Below the pieces are notes generated by a model. That model worked only from the letters and a program-made list of their open reading frames with translations. It ran no database searches and had not been told where the DNA came from. Made by a program: the position numbers and the translations under genes. From Tetracentron sinense (lineage: Eukaryota; Streptophyta; Magnoliopsida; Trochodendrales; Trochodendraceae), in contig JABCRI010001113.1 in assembly GCA_015143295.1 (NCBI GenBank), forward strand, positions 1 to 64,000: 64,000 nucleotides of DNA, given 5' to 3'. The stretch's first letter is position 1. Every line of letters begins with the position of its first letter. This document shows, one piece after another, positions 23,298 through 36,325 of the stretch.

Positions 23298-23630
23298 CCC
23301 TAAACAGGATCTGTGAGATACGAAAAATAGACAAAAACAGATTACAAGCACAAGCACAAGAAAACCAGATTTATGTGGTTCCCTCAAGTTGAGGTACTTC
23401 CACAGAGTCACCAAGATTTTCACTGTGAACTAGAGCAAAAGAAAATTACAGAACTAGGCTACATAACTAAATGCGAAAGTACCAGAGTACCCCTACCCCT
23501 GAAAATATTAAGTGAGAATAGAGGTAGGATGTTCAGTCCGAAATGGCTCCACATTACCTAACAAGATGCCTATACAAAATGTTTGAGTGTAAGACTTACT
23601 CAGAAGAGGCCTGATTGAGTAGCTTGTAGG
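23298..23630. other. Older copia-LTR-like sequence between LTR-A and LTR-C
   Basis: Contains TTTATGTGGTTCCCTCAAG and ACTTCCACAGAGTCACC, wording typical of plant copia LTR leader regions. It probably continues from TGTTAGGG before LTR-A to beyond 26084, making an old LTR that received both LTR-A and LTR-C. Its right end is not resolved. Duplicated at 41461-41793. Confidence 0.5.
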
Positions 23631-26078
23631 TGTAACGACCCCAAAATCCTACAAGGCTAAAATAGGATTTTGGAATCGTCACATTTCCTTAGCCTGCTTA
23701 AAATTCATACATACAAGGCGTACTAACACGAGTCTCCAAAATGAGGATAATAAAATTTCGATATATATAAAACCAAGTCATCCCGCTCAAGTCTATGCTC
23801 AAGATAACCATCCACAATAAACAATAGTCTAATACCCAATTGTAAAGTAATCCAATGAGCAACATCATCTAAAAGTCTATTACAAATCTCTTAAACAAAA
23901 CAAAACGTGAACTAGTAGGTGTAACCATCCAAGCCTCTGGCTTCCTCCTCGGAAGGCTTGCCTTCTCCTCCTTCCTCGACGTATGCCTCCTCAATCCACG
24001 GCTCCGCCGTGTGCTCCTACTCTAAACCTGTCAAGACAAAGTTTGGCTAAGTACAAAAGTACTCGGTGTATATAAAATCCGACCAACAATAATAATATAC
24101 TTGCACTTAGTTAGAACCATAACAATAGCATAATTACATAATCAGAGTACGGAAGAACATGTGCTCATATACATCATATCATCACTTTGACTCGTGTATT
24201 TGTGAGAACCTTAGACTTAGAAGACAATATACTTATGAAATGCTTATGCTTATGAAACCACGTGCTTGTGAGATGCTTATGCTTATGCACTTATTCAGAA
24301 CATACAGTGACATGTCACTCTTGGAGGATACGGACCATGACCAAGCCATGCTTATTCAGAATTTCATACGTATGCCATGCTTATGCTTATGAGTCTTGAG
24401 CAGCTTATTCAGAACATGCACTTATTTAGATCCCTCATTGGGCTTATTCAGAATGACAGACGTATGCAATGCTTATGCTTGTGGTCCACATGTGTGACTT
24501 GTGAGACGCTTATCTTAATATACAAGTGTGTTGTGCATAAGTGTCGTAATTAATATTCGAGTAGGTAATTGCTTAGATTCCGATCTCTCACCATGGAAAC
24601 TCCACTATGGTGTCCCATACCATATAGTTAGAGAATTCCCGGTTTGAGAGATTTTTCTCTAAGTTCTTACCTTCCCGAATATCAATTACCATGCAAATAG
24701 TTAAGCATAACTTGACGAGCAATAACGTACATATATATCCTAGCATAATTCATAGTCAATTCCCAACAATTTCATTGAGATATATTAGTATTTATCCTCT
24801 CAAGCATTTTACAAACACCTTGGGTACGTAGATTATGAATCCATTGCCCTTCCACATTTCCAAAATTTCATCAAACCGTAATTCATCCATACAACCCAAC
24901 TACAATCCACATCCACATTAATCACATCCTCCATACATTTCATCCTCATTATTAATCCATATTTTCATCCATAATAGCTTAATTCATATAAAATTAGGGA
25001 AAAAAAATTTAATTTCTATTTCTATCATATTAACATTTACAAAATGTTATAATAGGGTTGATTTGGATAGTATATCGACCTTAGGAATCCTTTCCTTGGA
25101 TCCAAGCCGCTCTCAAGATGATTTGGGGAAGATTTCCAAGCTTTCTCCTCATTCTAAGAGCAATCTTCACCTTCACCAAGCAAAACCCTCTTAGGAACCC
25201 TAGGTTTTCTCTCTTATCTTGCCAAAAATATCACTAAAGGTGGTGTGTGGGGTCCCAAGGCTTGAGCAAGCCTTAAAAAGCCAAGGGAGTGAGGGTCAAA
25301 AGACCTAAAAGCCCTTAATCAAATTCTGAAAAAAAAAGCGAAAGACCGATCGATCGGTGCTTAGAACCGAGCGATCGGTTCTCAACTGAGCGATTGGTGT
25401 TTTTGACCGAGCGATAGGTTGAAAACACCCTCTCTGGATATTTTCCTCATACAAAATTTTGGACCAGTCGATAGATACCGATTGATCGGTTTTGGACCGA
25501 TCGATCTCTACTTTTGACCGAGCGATCAGTTTTGTACTGATCAATCTCTCTTGAGACCGATCGATCAGTACTCTGAAGTTTTGATACTTAGTCCATTTTA
25601 CTGATTCGGCCATAATTTTGGACTTCCTCAACGGATTTTGACGATTCAACTTGCGTTGGACTCGTCTTTCGAAGGGACACAACTTTCATGTTTGACGCAA
25701 CTCCTAATTCAAAGTTTTAAACTGTCTAAGTGGGCCCACAAGTAGATTGATCTGCAATTTCATCAAACAGAACATCGGAAAACCCACTTTTGACTAGCTT
25801 AGACTCAAAATCTGGAAAAACACTAAACATAAACCTCGAAGAGGATTCAAATACCTTTCTAGTGGTTCAAGAATCACTCACTTCCGATAAACGGTGACAA
25901 AACTAGAGCTTCCTAAAATTCATGGTGTGTTAAGACCTCCCTCCCTTCACAACTTTGATTAAACCTAGATCACACCACACTGATTAGATATAAATCCACA
26001 AACATTAAAACATCACAAGGACTATAATACCCCTAATACTTGAAATAAAAACATGAAAAAAAGATTTGGGTCACTACA
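23631..26078. mobile_element. Solo LTR family C, unit 1
   Basis: Starts TGTAACGACCCC, ends GGTCACTACA, 2448 bp, flanked by GTAGG at 23626-23630 and 26079-26083. It contains a cluster of CGATCGATCGGT-like palindromes (25335-25575) followed by GATTCAACTTGCGTTGGACT, a phrase also present in LTR-A at about 3487. No coding domain. Counterpart with an extra insertion: 41794-45962. Confidence 0.9.
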
Positions 26079-26083
26079 GTAGG

Positions 26084-27058
26084 CAACCAAGTTAAGAAAA
26101 TCTTATAGTTACAAACACCATGTAGGATTTTTGGCAAGGAATTTATACAAATATTGATTGGCATTAAAAGGGAGCCAACTTTGGCCTCTTACTAGCACAT
26201 TTGTGGGGCTCTATCATTCTCTACCCTATATATATATATAGAATATCCCTTGATTTTTCAGCCAAAATGACCCAACATTTTTTATTAAAAGATCCCATAG
26301 ACTGATGACCCAACACCAGCCAATCATTTGCTCATAACCCATTTACTAACTATTCATGAGCCATAATCCATTTACTCATGGGTCGTTTGGATTGGATTTT
26401 ATTAGCCTAAAATCAATTGTGATAAAACTGATTGTGTAGAAATAAATGGTCAAATAATCACTTTTATGAATAATAGTTTTCGGGTACCCAAATTACACCT
26501 TTTTTTGGATGGAACCCAAATTACAACTTGACGGGTATTTTGAAAATTGCATAAAAGGATTTAATGGGCAAAAAATACCCATTTTGAGAATTACGTAAAA
26601 GGTTTTAATGGATAGAAATACCCTTCTTTTATATATGTAATTCCCAAACCATCCCTGTCATAAGGCATATTTTGGGTTGCTGCCAGTATAATCTCTTCAA
26701 CCGAAGCTCCTGTTCATAGTTAATCTCTTACAAAGTACAGTACTTTTTAATCACCTAGAAGCCAAAATGTTAGAACTAATGAACATATACTAACACTATT
26801 TTCCAGGGTTGCAGCTTAATCGTATTTACAATGCAAAATACAATATATTTCACTTAACCATATTTACAATACAAAAAACAAAATATTTCACTTACTAAAC
26901 TTTTTAAAATTGAGATTAATTATGAGCAAAAGGAGCTCAAAAATATACCATTCTTTTTTTCATTTTTTTGGTGTCAGCATCATTTACCTAACTCAAAAAT
27001 ATACCACGACAGGGGTATTTGTGAAAATCAAAAAATTAAATGACAGAAATAACCCTCC
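26084..27058. other. Upstream region of the unit 2 kinase
   Basis: No gene. AT-rich, and aligned with 45968-46865 upstream of the MULE in unit 3. It is the probable distal promoter of the kinase at 27660. Confidence 0.55.
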
Positions 27059-27069
27059 TATATATTTAT
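27059..27069 (+). promoter_or_regulatory. Candidate TATA box of the unit 2 kinase
   Basis: TATATATTTAT lies about 120 bases before a CT-rich stretch (27180-27265) typical of plant 5' UTRs. The same TATATATTT is kept at 46866 in unit 3, where a MULE separates it from the gene. Confidence 0.4.
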
Positions 27070-27319
27070 AATTTCCAAACTATTACTGCATTAGACATTT
27101 TTGGGGGTTGCTTTGTTGTCCCTTTAAAATTGAGATTAACGGTAATTTCCATAGTAATCTCATTCTTTCTAAAAACAGAAAACGCCTCTCTTTCTAATTC
27201 CAGAACTCTCAACTCTCTCTCTCTTTCTAAAATTCTCTCGTTTTTCTCTCTCTTTCTGTAATTCTCTTCACGATCAACGGATTCTCCTTCACAGCTGAAA
27301 CTTGAGCTCATCATTGAAG

Positions 27320-27598
27320 GTTAGTACTTCTGGCTGGCTGGATTCATCAAAAATTACTTCCCATTCATCAAAAAACACAAGTTTTTGCTAACAATACGGG
27401 TCAAATTCCACATTCCGACCAAACCAGCCGGGTCTTAGCCCAATACCAATTTTTGAAAAGAAAATACCGTTAGTTTTTCTTCTTTTTTTGGAAACTCGAG
27501 TATCTGCGTTACTTCCTTTTAGTTTTTCTTCAAATCCTAATCGAATTGGGATTGGAAACTCGAAACCATCTTTTAAAACCCTAATTTTCCTTTTTCAG
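27320..27598 (+). other. Predicted 5'-UTR intron of the unit 2 kinase
   Basis: Donor GAAG|GTTAGT and acceptor CCTTTTTCAG|G bound a 279-base T-rich segment ending 61 bases before the start codon. Both sites are preserved in the unit 3 copy (55998-56288). Confidence 0.6.
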
Positions 27599-27659
27599 GT
27601 GGTGGGTACGTATCTCAATCTGATTATTTTCAGCAAACTAAGGACAGAAGAAATACAGT

Positions 27660-28850
27660 ATGAAGAGAAAGAATTTCCAGAACAATGGAGTTGGGTGGAC
27701 AAGGGGCGAAATGATCGGCCAAGGAAGCTTTGGAACAGTTTCTTTGGCCACCAACACCAGACCCAATCCTCGTCACAATCTCAAGCCTCCTACAATGGCT
27801 GTCAAATGGGCTGAGCTCACTCAGTCGTCTTCCCTTGAGATGGAGAATCAGATTCTTAGCGACCTCCATGGATGCCCACATATCCTACGCTGCTATGGAG
27901 GCGAGATTACCAGCAATGAGAAAGGTCACCAGTTCTACAATTTGTTATTGGAATACGGCTCTGGAGGCAGCCTTGCAGATCACATCAGGAGTTCCAGCAG
28001 CGGATTAACGGAATGCAGTATCAGGCACTATACCAGGTCGATTCTTCGAGGCCTCGTTCACATTCATGAGCGCAGTTATGTTCACTGCGATATTAAGCCT
28101 GAGAATGTCATACTTGTACCAGCCGTTTCCACTTCGGAATTCGAATTTGATGCAAAGATAGCTGATTTTGGATTGGCGAGGAAGGTGGAAAAGAACAAGA
28201 AGAGGAAGGAGGCTCCCTGCTTTAGGGGCACTGCATTGTATATGTCGCCCGAATCCATCACCATATGTAAACAGGAACCCTGCATGGATATATGGGCTCT
28301 TGGATGCGTTGTGATAGAGATGATAACTGGGAAGCCAGCTTGGAATTGGGGACCAGACACAGATGTGAAGGACCTTCTGTTTGAGATAGCTTATGGTGGT
28401 GAAATGCCCAAAATACCAAGTGGATTGTCCGACAAGGGAAAGGATTTTTTACATAAATGTTTTGCTAGGGATAGTTGGCTCCGATGGACGGCAGAGAAGC
28501 TCTTGAACCACCCATTTGTTGCAGATGATGATGAGGGTGTTGAAGAATCACATGGAGTTCTAAAGAGGTGTTGTACAGTAAAGGAGACCCCGTCGCTGTT
28601 TTATATGTGGAATCACATCTTGAAGATGAGTTGTTATGCTTCAAAAGTGGAGGAGGAGATGGATGTTCAAGTGGTTGGGAGCCCTGTCAAAGAGGAGAGG
28701 GCAGGTGCTCTAAAAAGGAGGACTACAACAAATGATCACATAACATTGAAGAACTTGTCAGGCACGAAATTTGGAGCAGAATCTCACTCTAATACCCTCC
28801 CTCCAGGATTTGAGCAATGGATATTCAGAAATAGGGGAAGCTATGATTGA
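27660..28850 (+). CDS. MAP3K-like protein kinase (MAPKKK17/18/20-type)
   Basis: 396 residues, single coding exon. Ser/Thr kinase motifs in order: GQGSFGTV loop (20-27), catalytic Lys49 in MAVKWAE, catalytic loop HCDIKPEN (142-149, HCD in place of HRD), DFG (169-171), GTALYMSPE (190-198), and DIWALGC (210-216). A tail of about 110 residues follows the kinase fold and ends LPPGFEQWIFRNRG. The WTRGxxIGxGSFGTV start, HCDIKP loop, short length and lack of coding introns fit the plant MEKK-subfamily single-domain MAP3Ks, which phosphorylate MAPKKs in stress and hormone signalling; Arabidopsis MAPKKK17/18 act in abscisic acid signalling. The start is the ATG at 27660, preceded by a leader intron. 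It has tandem relatives at 56355 (near-identical) and 10386 (broken). The exact subfamily member is uncertain. Confidence 0.9.
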   Translation: MKRKNFQNNGVGWTRGEMIGQGSFGTVSLATNTRPNPRHNLKPPTMAVKWAELTQSSSLEMENQILSDLHGCPHILRCYGGEITSNEKGHQFYNLLLEYGSGGSLADHIRSSSSGLTECSIRHYTRSILRGLVHIHERSYVHCDIKPENVILVPAVSTSEFEFDAKIADFGLARKVEKNKKRKEAPCFRGTALYMSPESITICKQEPCMDIWALGCVVIEMITGKPAWNWGPDTDVKDLLFEIAYGGEMPKIPSGLSDKGKDFLHKCFARDSWLRWTAEKLLNHPFVADDDEGVEESHGVLKRCCTVKETPSLFYMWNHILKMSCYASKVEEEMDVQVVGSPVKEERAGALKRRTTTNDHITLKNLSGTKFGAESHSNTLPPGFEQWIFRNRGSYD

Positions 28851-30110
28851 GAGAGATTAATGTCGGTTTTTTTTTCCATTCGTTAAAGATAATTTACATC
28901 AATTCTTTCAATGTAAATATCCGATACAGAACTACACGTTCATTCAGTTCCTTGTATTGATTCTTTTAACTGTATATGAATACAATCTCCAAGTTTTTTA
29001 CCACACTTTATAGAACTCCTCATTTTGTTTGTGGTTGGTGATTGAAACCTAGTTTTTTAATGTTGGCCCTTTTCCCAGTGTTTGGTGCTATTATTACCAT
29101 CAAGTTTTTAAGTTGGGTGAGATGAGCAAAGTGTCTTATGTTGATCCTTCTCCTAGTGTGTGGTCCTATAAGTGTACCAGGATGTTTTTCAGGTGGGGAA
29201 GATGGAGACGGACCTATGACCTTAACAATGGGACCCATGTGGCTTAGACTGTTGGTGCAGAATTAACTACTGAATTCCCTAAATGTTGGATTTATAGGAT
29301 TTACCTAGGTAGCCTTTTGGAGCTGTTACAAATCTTTTCATGCAACGGCTCAGAGCATTTGGTTTCAAATATTCTCTGGCCCCGTTTCTCTGATATTTTT
29401 CTGCAGCTAGAAACAAATGGGTACTAATAACCAGTTACTCTCATTTCTTGTACTGATTAGCTTATAAGTCTTTAAATAGTAGAATTATGCATATAGTTTA
29501 GTGATCTTTATTTGCAGCCTACCTTCGATTACAGGTGAGTTCATCAATATGGTGGTGGATTCCCGGCTACCTTTTAGACTAGCCATTTTTTTAATCAAAT
29601 CAATGGCACTCTGACCTTCTTCTTTCAAATGGTGAAGGAAAAGGAAAGGTACCCACAATGCCTTTGATTGTTTAGTCTAACAAACCCACTGTTGATTACT
29701 TGAGCAGAAAAAAGGAAAAAAAGTGTTGAGTATGGAAAGAGGGGAGGATAGACTCTGTCCTCATAACAGTCCATCCCAGCCGATTGTTTTTGCAGAATAG
29801 TTCCATGTGGGAACAGAATGGCTAACCACTTGCATGCCACCAGCTGCGACGACGAACTAAGAAGAGATGAATTCCTAAACCCTGTTATAATGGTTTCTAA
29901 AAAACAATGCAACAACAATTATAACCTCCCAAATATTTATATATATTTTGCTGTTACTGTTTTATGTTCAAAGTGCGACTATTTCTTGTCCGTAACGAGA
30001 CTAAGCAAGTGAAAGTCTGAAGTTATGACGGCTGTTACCGTTTATAAACAAACAGAATGATGAAGTGATGACTTCAACACGATCGAGTAATGACTCCGAC
30101 GTGTTGGAGT
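28851..30110. other. Kinase 3' flank, unit 2
   Basis: Noncoding. The first about 150 bases are the probable 3' UTR (TTTACATCAATTCTTTCA, then TGAATACAATCTCCAAG as a possible polyadenylation context). Aligned with 11280-12550. Confidence 0.75.
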
Positions 30111-30194
30111 GATGACTTTGATGAAAAAATTGGTGATTTTGGATTGGCGAAGAAGGTCAAAAAGAGCAAGGAGATGAAGGGGGAAATAGCTTGA
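30111..30194 (+). pseudogene. Fossil kinase DFG fragment, unit 2
   Basis: Reads DDFDEKIGDFGLAKKVKKSK and ends in TGA, the counterpart of 12551-12634. It is an isolated scrap of the kinase activation-segment region with no neighbouring kinase coding sequence. Confidence 0.75.
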
Positions 30195-31965
30195 TATGCG
30201 TAGTTTACAATCATATACTAGTCACTTTCATCGCTTTCATAGTTTTGGCATAAAGACTGTAGTCCAGTGCTTTTATCATTGGTATTTTGCTGGATGGTTA
30301 CCGGTGGAAGCCGGAAGCGGCTTCTCAACAAGTGAAACTCTGACTGAAAGTAGATTTGAAAATGAATTTGCCTTCATTAGGATCCTCAGAACCACCTGGA
30401 GTTTCAGATAACTAAATAAACAACACAAATTTGTTAATACCTGAAAGAGATGTTTACAAACAATTTTCTGTTGCTTGCATTTCCACCGTCACCAATAATA
30501 ATAAATACCATAATACCAAGATAAAAAGAAGGAAATGACGACAGCTTAGTACATTACATATGGATGCAACATGTAATCAGGTAGACGCACATTTCCTTCT
30601 ATTTCTCTCTTGAACTCGGTGCTCTAGTACTTCTACACAAATGATGTTACCTCAATTTATCCCACTGTTTTTCAGTCAGGATAGATCAATCATTTATTTT
30701 AACTTAATATTTGCAACAGCATTTCAGGCCTTCTTTAACAGTGTTAGAGGCCCTCTTTAACCACCAGTTTTATCACTTTGCAATTTGCATATCATCCTCT
30801 TTGTCAATCCAAATATTTGAGATACATATTCATCTCTTAAATTTGTCTGGTTCACCTTAAGCTCATTTTTCCCCTTCACAACACAAGTTATAGAGAAATC
30901 CTGCTGATATATGCAAAACACTTACAGAGATTCATATGTTATCTTTTATAAGGCATTGACTCTAATTTTTCGTTTTCCCACTATATATCATGCATGTTCA
31001 ATTCAATTAGGCTGAATATTTCTGATGATGAATTTAATTTTTAGTTTTCCCACCATATATCATGCAAAACAGTTTCTAAGTCGAGCTTCCAGCCATCAAG
31101 AAGCAAAGATATACAGTCAATACATTTGTGTGTGCGCACAAGGGTACATAGATTTATGTCAAAATATATTAGAGGAATACTTCTGATAATGCCCCCCCAA
31201 AAAAAGGGATGATTAAGGGGGGATATTATTAGCAGTAAGCTTTATTTGTTTCTGGCATTTAATCTGACTTGGAATTCCGAGACCATGAATTCCTAGCCTG
31301 GCTTGCGAGATTTTGGGAATTAGATATGTCAGGAACTGGATAAAAAGTGCGGTAGGACAGAATTTTGAATCTGCCTTGAATTGCCTCAACATAATGTACA
31401 CTAGCTATTTTATGGTACGCAAGAATAGATGTGGGATAGAGAGGAAGAAATAGAATTTTCCACCCAATCTGCCTTGAATTGCCTCAACATAACGGTGGAA
31501 CCTGGGAAGAAATGATCAACTGCAAAATTGAACGCGCTTTACAGAGAAGAGAAGAAGCTCTTAACATAACACGTTTAGGCAAAACAAATGGCCCATTTCC
31601 TTCAAGAAAAAACAGGATTTCCAAGAAACCTGCATTGTCATATTCAAGATTGCTATAAAAAAAATAGGGGATAAATGAAACGAAAAATGAGGGAAACAAT
31701 GCAAAAACGCAAACCAAATGACACTCTGTTTTCAGCAGAAGGAGATCTCTTCTGCTGCTAAACTGCAACTACCACCAACCTTATATAATTACTTTTTAAT
31801 TATTACATAAATTTTCTACGAACCTATCCACCAGTCTGTAAATATATAACACCAAAATTACCAAATCTTATTCCAATTCAAATTTTAAGTTACAGTGCAA
31901 GTCCAAAAATTCAAATATTATCACATTGTCTGACAGTACAATGACAGAAGAAAAGGAGGACAGAA
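30195..31965. other. Intergenic, no gene, unit 2
   Basis: Syntenic with 12635-16230 but shorter: it lacks about 1.37 kb of unit 1 (break near 31030-31075) and the solo copia LTR. The empty site AAATG is at 31673-31677. Confidence 0.6.
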
Positions 31966-32040
31966 CTAATTGGTGAAGTTAAAGTCTTCATCTTCAAGAA
32001 TAGTGTTTTCATCTGCATCAGAAGCAGTAGAGCTCTCCAT
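31966..32040 (-). CDS. Possible 3' exon of the 183-codon repeat ORF, unit 2
   Basis: Counterpart of 16231-16305: 24 acidic residues starting MESSTASDADENTILEDEDF and ending in TAG. The intact frame in both units is the only support for coding. Confidence 0.3.
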   Translation of the reverse strand: MESSTASDADENTILEDEDFNFTN

Positions 32041-32173
32041 AAGGTTGTACCTGCTTTAAACTATCCCGCATTGAGTATGAGTTACTCACTACTAATTTTG
32101 TTTCTCGACATTCAAAAATACAACACAAGTGTTAGAGGTATAATCACAAGGAATACCCAAAACCAAAGATATA

Positions 32174-32725
32174 CTAATTATGTTCTTCAGGCACGTCTGC
32201 AAAGAAATCCATCAACACCCTTGCTTCCATGTACAAATACCCAAAACCATCCGGGATCGGTCCTGGGTCCGGAAGGCATGATGAGCAGGAACCAAGTTCT
32301 TCCCCATGGACATCGGCAAAGAAATTTGTAACACTTGCTTCCATATACAAACACCCAAAACCATCTGGGATCGGTCCTGGGTCCGGAAGGCATGATGAGC
32401 AGGAACCAAGTTCTTCCTCATGGACATCGGCAAAGAAATCTGTAACACTCGCTTCCATGGACACTTCAACACCATTAGGAATTGATCCGAGTTCCGAAAG
32501 GCATGATGAAGATGAAAATAACACACCCTTTCTTATTTTCCTACGATTCCTCAATCTTCTATGCTTTTTATTACTCCATGTGGGTAGATCAAACTTCGCC
32601 TTGTAGATCTTCTTCTTACTCCATGTGGGTAGCTCAAACTTCTTATCGGAACTTCCGAAATCATCAGGATAACTCCTTAACAAGCTACTCTGACTTCTGA
32701 ATCTATAACCACAGCTCTTCGCCAT
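32174..32725 (-). CDS. Uncharacterised 38-residue-repeat protein, unit 2
   Basis: Full-length 183-codon copy of the ORF at 16439-16990, start ATG at 32725. Differences visible by eye are few: Gly62 to Arg, Leu77 to Ser, Thr90 to Met, and EGSV to EARV near residue 168. The repeat architecture, the two PTWS motifs and the SCSSC motifs are unchanged. No indel or stop has arisen in either copy. The family is unknown to me; a role cannot be assigned. Confidence 0.5.
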   Translation of the reverse strand: MAKSCGYRFRSQSSLLRSYPDDFGSSDKKFELPTWSKKKIYKAKFDLPTWSNKKHRRLRNRRKIRKGVLFSSSSCLSELGSIPNGVEVSMEASVTDFFADVHEEELGSCSSCLPDPGPIPDGFGCLYMEASVTNFFADVHGEELGSCSSCLPDPGPIPDGFGYLYMEARVLMDFFADVPEEHN

Positions 32726-33162
32726 TTTCAGTGGTTTCCCTTGGTTTTAGCAAAAACTCTCGCGTAACTGGATCTTTCACGTTTCAACTGTTCAAGTGCT
32801 AGTTTTCTTTTAAAGATGATCGATCTTCTTTTAAAACTCTAAAAGCTCGTCTAGGGTTTCGAAAACAACTCCTACTTCTAATTTCTAACAGAAGTGGTAG
32901 TTTGATCGGTTATTGTAGTTATCTTCAAGACACAAGTGTCCGGATCTGGTGTGGATTTTTCCATACAATGTTCGTGTGAAAACCACTTGGAGAAGAGAAA
33001 TCAGTAGTGCATCACGTGATATGAGTAATGCTTCACGTGAACGGTGGTGTTGAGGGTCTCATTGGTCTTCTCCACTCTCCAGGCCGTTTTCCTCAAATTT
33101 TGTGTGGAGATTTCCACACACCACCTGGACTCAGGATGTGATTGTACAGCAACGGATTTACT

Positions 33163-33723
33163 CTGCTGAGAGATCGAATAGCAGCCAATCACGATTGAAC
33201 GGAATGGTTCAATTACACCCACATGTCAACACGTGTCTTTTTAAATCCCTAATAACCATGATTAAGATTCACAAACAAAAAAAACCATGATTAAGATTCA
33301 CTAACCCTTATGTTATGTTTGGTTGTTAAGAAAATAAGTTAAAACATGGAAAAGAAAAGAAAATTTTAGACTTCTAATATGATTTTTAGTTGTATTTTAT
33401 CTAATTTTCTTTTCTTTTCCATGTTTTAACTTATTTTCTCAACAACCACACATAGGGTTAGGGTTCAACAATATAACCTTAGTTTTTTGGAAAAAAATAT
33501 GAAAAATTTTAATCCTAGCGTGAAGAGATTTTAACCCCCTAGGAATAATTTTTTTTTTATAAAAAGTTTCTTAAAACCAAGGTTATATTGCCGAACCCTG
33601 AGGGTTAGTGAATCTTAACCATGGTTTATAAGGGTTAAAATGGACACATGTTAATCTGTGGGTACAATTGAACTCTCCCCAAACTCAATCGTGATTGGCT
33701 GTGATTAGATCTCCTCTGCTGAA
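33163..33723. repeat. Foldback (MITE-like) element, unit 2, with nested foldback
   Basis: Counterpart of 17453-17836 with the same long inverted arms, enlarged by the private insertion at 33314-33454 and a small local duplication around 33269-33300. Confidence 0.75.
33314..33454. mobile_element. 141-bp near-perfect foldback MITE
   Basis: TATGTTTGGTTGTTAAGAAA on the left pairs with TTTCTCAACAACCACACATA on the right, and the pairing continues through AACATGGAAAAGAAAAGAAA. Arms are about 50 bp. Absent from unit 1. Target duplication not clear. It is a nonautonomous DNA element of unknown superfamily. Confidence 0.8.
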
Positions 33724-34490
33724 GCCCGAGCAGTCTCCTCGTTTGGCTGTTCAGGGAAAAATAATATTTTTTAATTTTTTAATCTTCTTATTTTTATTAT
33801 TTTTAACTTTTCAAAAAATAAAAAATTTTAATAATTAAAAAAACTGAAATTTTCAATTTGCTATTTTAGAATATAAGGGTGGTTGCGAGGGCAGCGGTGG
33901 TGGTTTGAATTGACGTGGTTGCGACGACAAAAAAAAAAGGTGGCAGTAGTTACGATTTGGGACAAGATATGAAGTTGAAAATGTTTTTTTTATTTTCCTT
34001 CAAATTTGGGATTGATTTTCTCCCCAGTTTCTTTTCCATAAAATTTTTCTTACTAATCAAACACTATAAACAATACAAGCTCTTTTGAAGATAGTTTAAA
34101 GCTGACGGTTCATTTCTGAACCTGGGTTGCTAGCATTGGCTGTTTAACATGCCAAACCCCTCATTACATGCATGAGGGGGGTATTGCTATGTAATCCATC
34201 TTCGACAATATCGGCAACCGCACCAATCATTATTTCCGTGATTATACATTGAAGCCACTAAAAGCAAAAAAATTCAAAACACTTTTGATTGTTGGCCGTT
34301 GATCGCTGCCATGTGAGAGGTACTTAGTTTTATGAAGAAAAAAAGGTGAGGAATAGGGGAGAATGGGCGAGAAGTAGTGGAAATATGATGTATAATATAG
34401 AAAAGGATTAAGGAATCAAGCGGAAGTGGGCTAGGAAGATTCCTCACAGATAGGTGAGAGATAACTAGTAAGATGTGTTAGGGGAATAAA
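33724..34490. other. Intergenic, shared by all units
   Basis: Aligned with 17837-18605; no gene seen. Confidence 0.6.
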
Positions 34491-36325
34491 TGTCGCACCC
34501 CATCCCACCTAGGTTAAAGTGAGACCTTGGCATGTGACTTAACCATCATACTATCTTATTAGAAGCATTTAGGACAATCTAAAATAGGAACTTGAAAATT
34601 GTTCCTCAATTAATAACTATTGATATTTCAAATAAGTATTCATTAAAATTCATAACTAAACTGAACATGAAAATTTGAATCATCCACCGTGATTCTTAAC
34701 CATCAATTTAACCTAACTACAAATCCATAATAATTTCAATCACAATATCATTAAACTCAATTAAATGCTAATGAACCAAAATCAATAGTATGACCAACGA
34801 TCAAGATCTCGTTCCCCCTCGAGATGATCACCTGCTGGATCTTCCTCTTCCCACGGTCCAGGTGCATAGATATCGAACCCCGAACCTATCGAAAATAACA
34901 ATTCGGCTGAGTATTGAAAACACTTAGCGTATATGAACTTCTAACTAACAATATTATGAACATTAATATAAGGCATATATCATGGTTTAACAATACATGT
35001 ACACATGCATAAATCAGAGTCTGGAAACATCTTTAATTTTCTATTATTACATGAGCTCACTTGTACTTGTTTTTCTGACTTGTCTTACTTTTCTAACTTT
35101 TCTTTCTTGTCCCATTAGTGAATTCAACAAACATGCACTATACAATAACTAAAATAACTTCACTCCATATATGGGTAGAGACTAACATATACTCTACTTA
35201 CCAAGGTACCAGATCTTTAGCACATTATCTGGTGCATACGGCTTAGCACATTATCCAGTACGCATGACTTGCTTGGAATTAACTTTCTTGCCTTGATCTT
35301 AAACTTGTTGGTACTCGGGCAATGCAAAACTCAATAATACAGTCATACTTGTGTACTTACATACTTGTGTAATTACTTGTAATTATGCTCTTTATCAGGC
35401 TTTTGCATATCAATTATTATGAGTGAGTGTGAGTGAAAGATGATAACCCTCGGTTAAATCACACTCTAAATTATCAGTCAAAAGCCCTTGAAGTTTCATC
35501 ATAACGACTCATGCCCATGTTCAATAGGGATTTTTACAATAAAATTACGAAATCAAATTGATCGTCCTATATCAATTTCCCACATATATTTTCATATATT
35601 CGATTTGACTAAAAGCCCTAATTTCACAAAACATCACAAACTTGCATTACGATCATAAATATCCATTAATCCAACATACATCCCTTCCTTCATTCTTAAC
35701 GTAGTGAAACTTGTGAAAAGAGAAGAAGAACACCGTCTTCAACCCGAATAACCCTTGAATCCACAAGGAAAAAAGAGAAATTCAAAATTCTATTGATAAA
35801 ACTATGTTGCCATTACTTACAAGAGTATTTATATACTCCTAAAAACCCTAATTCCCGAAATAGTAAAAATTACCAAAAATAGTAAAAATCCTAAATTGAC
35901 CCAAACTCTACCAAAAGTCTTAAAAGAACTATTTAAGACTTTTTAAAACAAAAAGGGACTCAAAATACCTTAAAACGGCCTAAACCAGAATTTGCCAAAA
36001 ATAAAAAGTTTTCACTAAAAAGTGAGATCTGGACCCTTAATCAGTCTTTTTTGAGCTTTATGATGGGCTTAACCAGCTTGAATGGTTACCACGACGTTGG
36101 GCTTGTCCATATCTTTAATTTGAGTACTCGTGGGTTCCGAGACGACGTCCGGATCAAAAGTTATGGCCGTTTGATATTTATGGTGCATATTTTGACTTCC
36201 GACTCACCTTCAACATATCTTGCCGCTCCAAGAAATCGTTTGCCACTTGTTCTACATTAATTCTCCATCATAAATTCACCACAAAATATTCCTTTTTTCC
36301 TTTGTTTGACATACATAATGGAAAT

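Noticed and set aside
25305..25682. Open frame rich in IDRSK-like words on the minus strand
   Set aside because: It is a translation of the CGATCGATC palindrome cluster in LTR-C. The unit 2 copy is disrupted and there is no protein signature.
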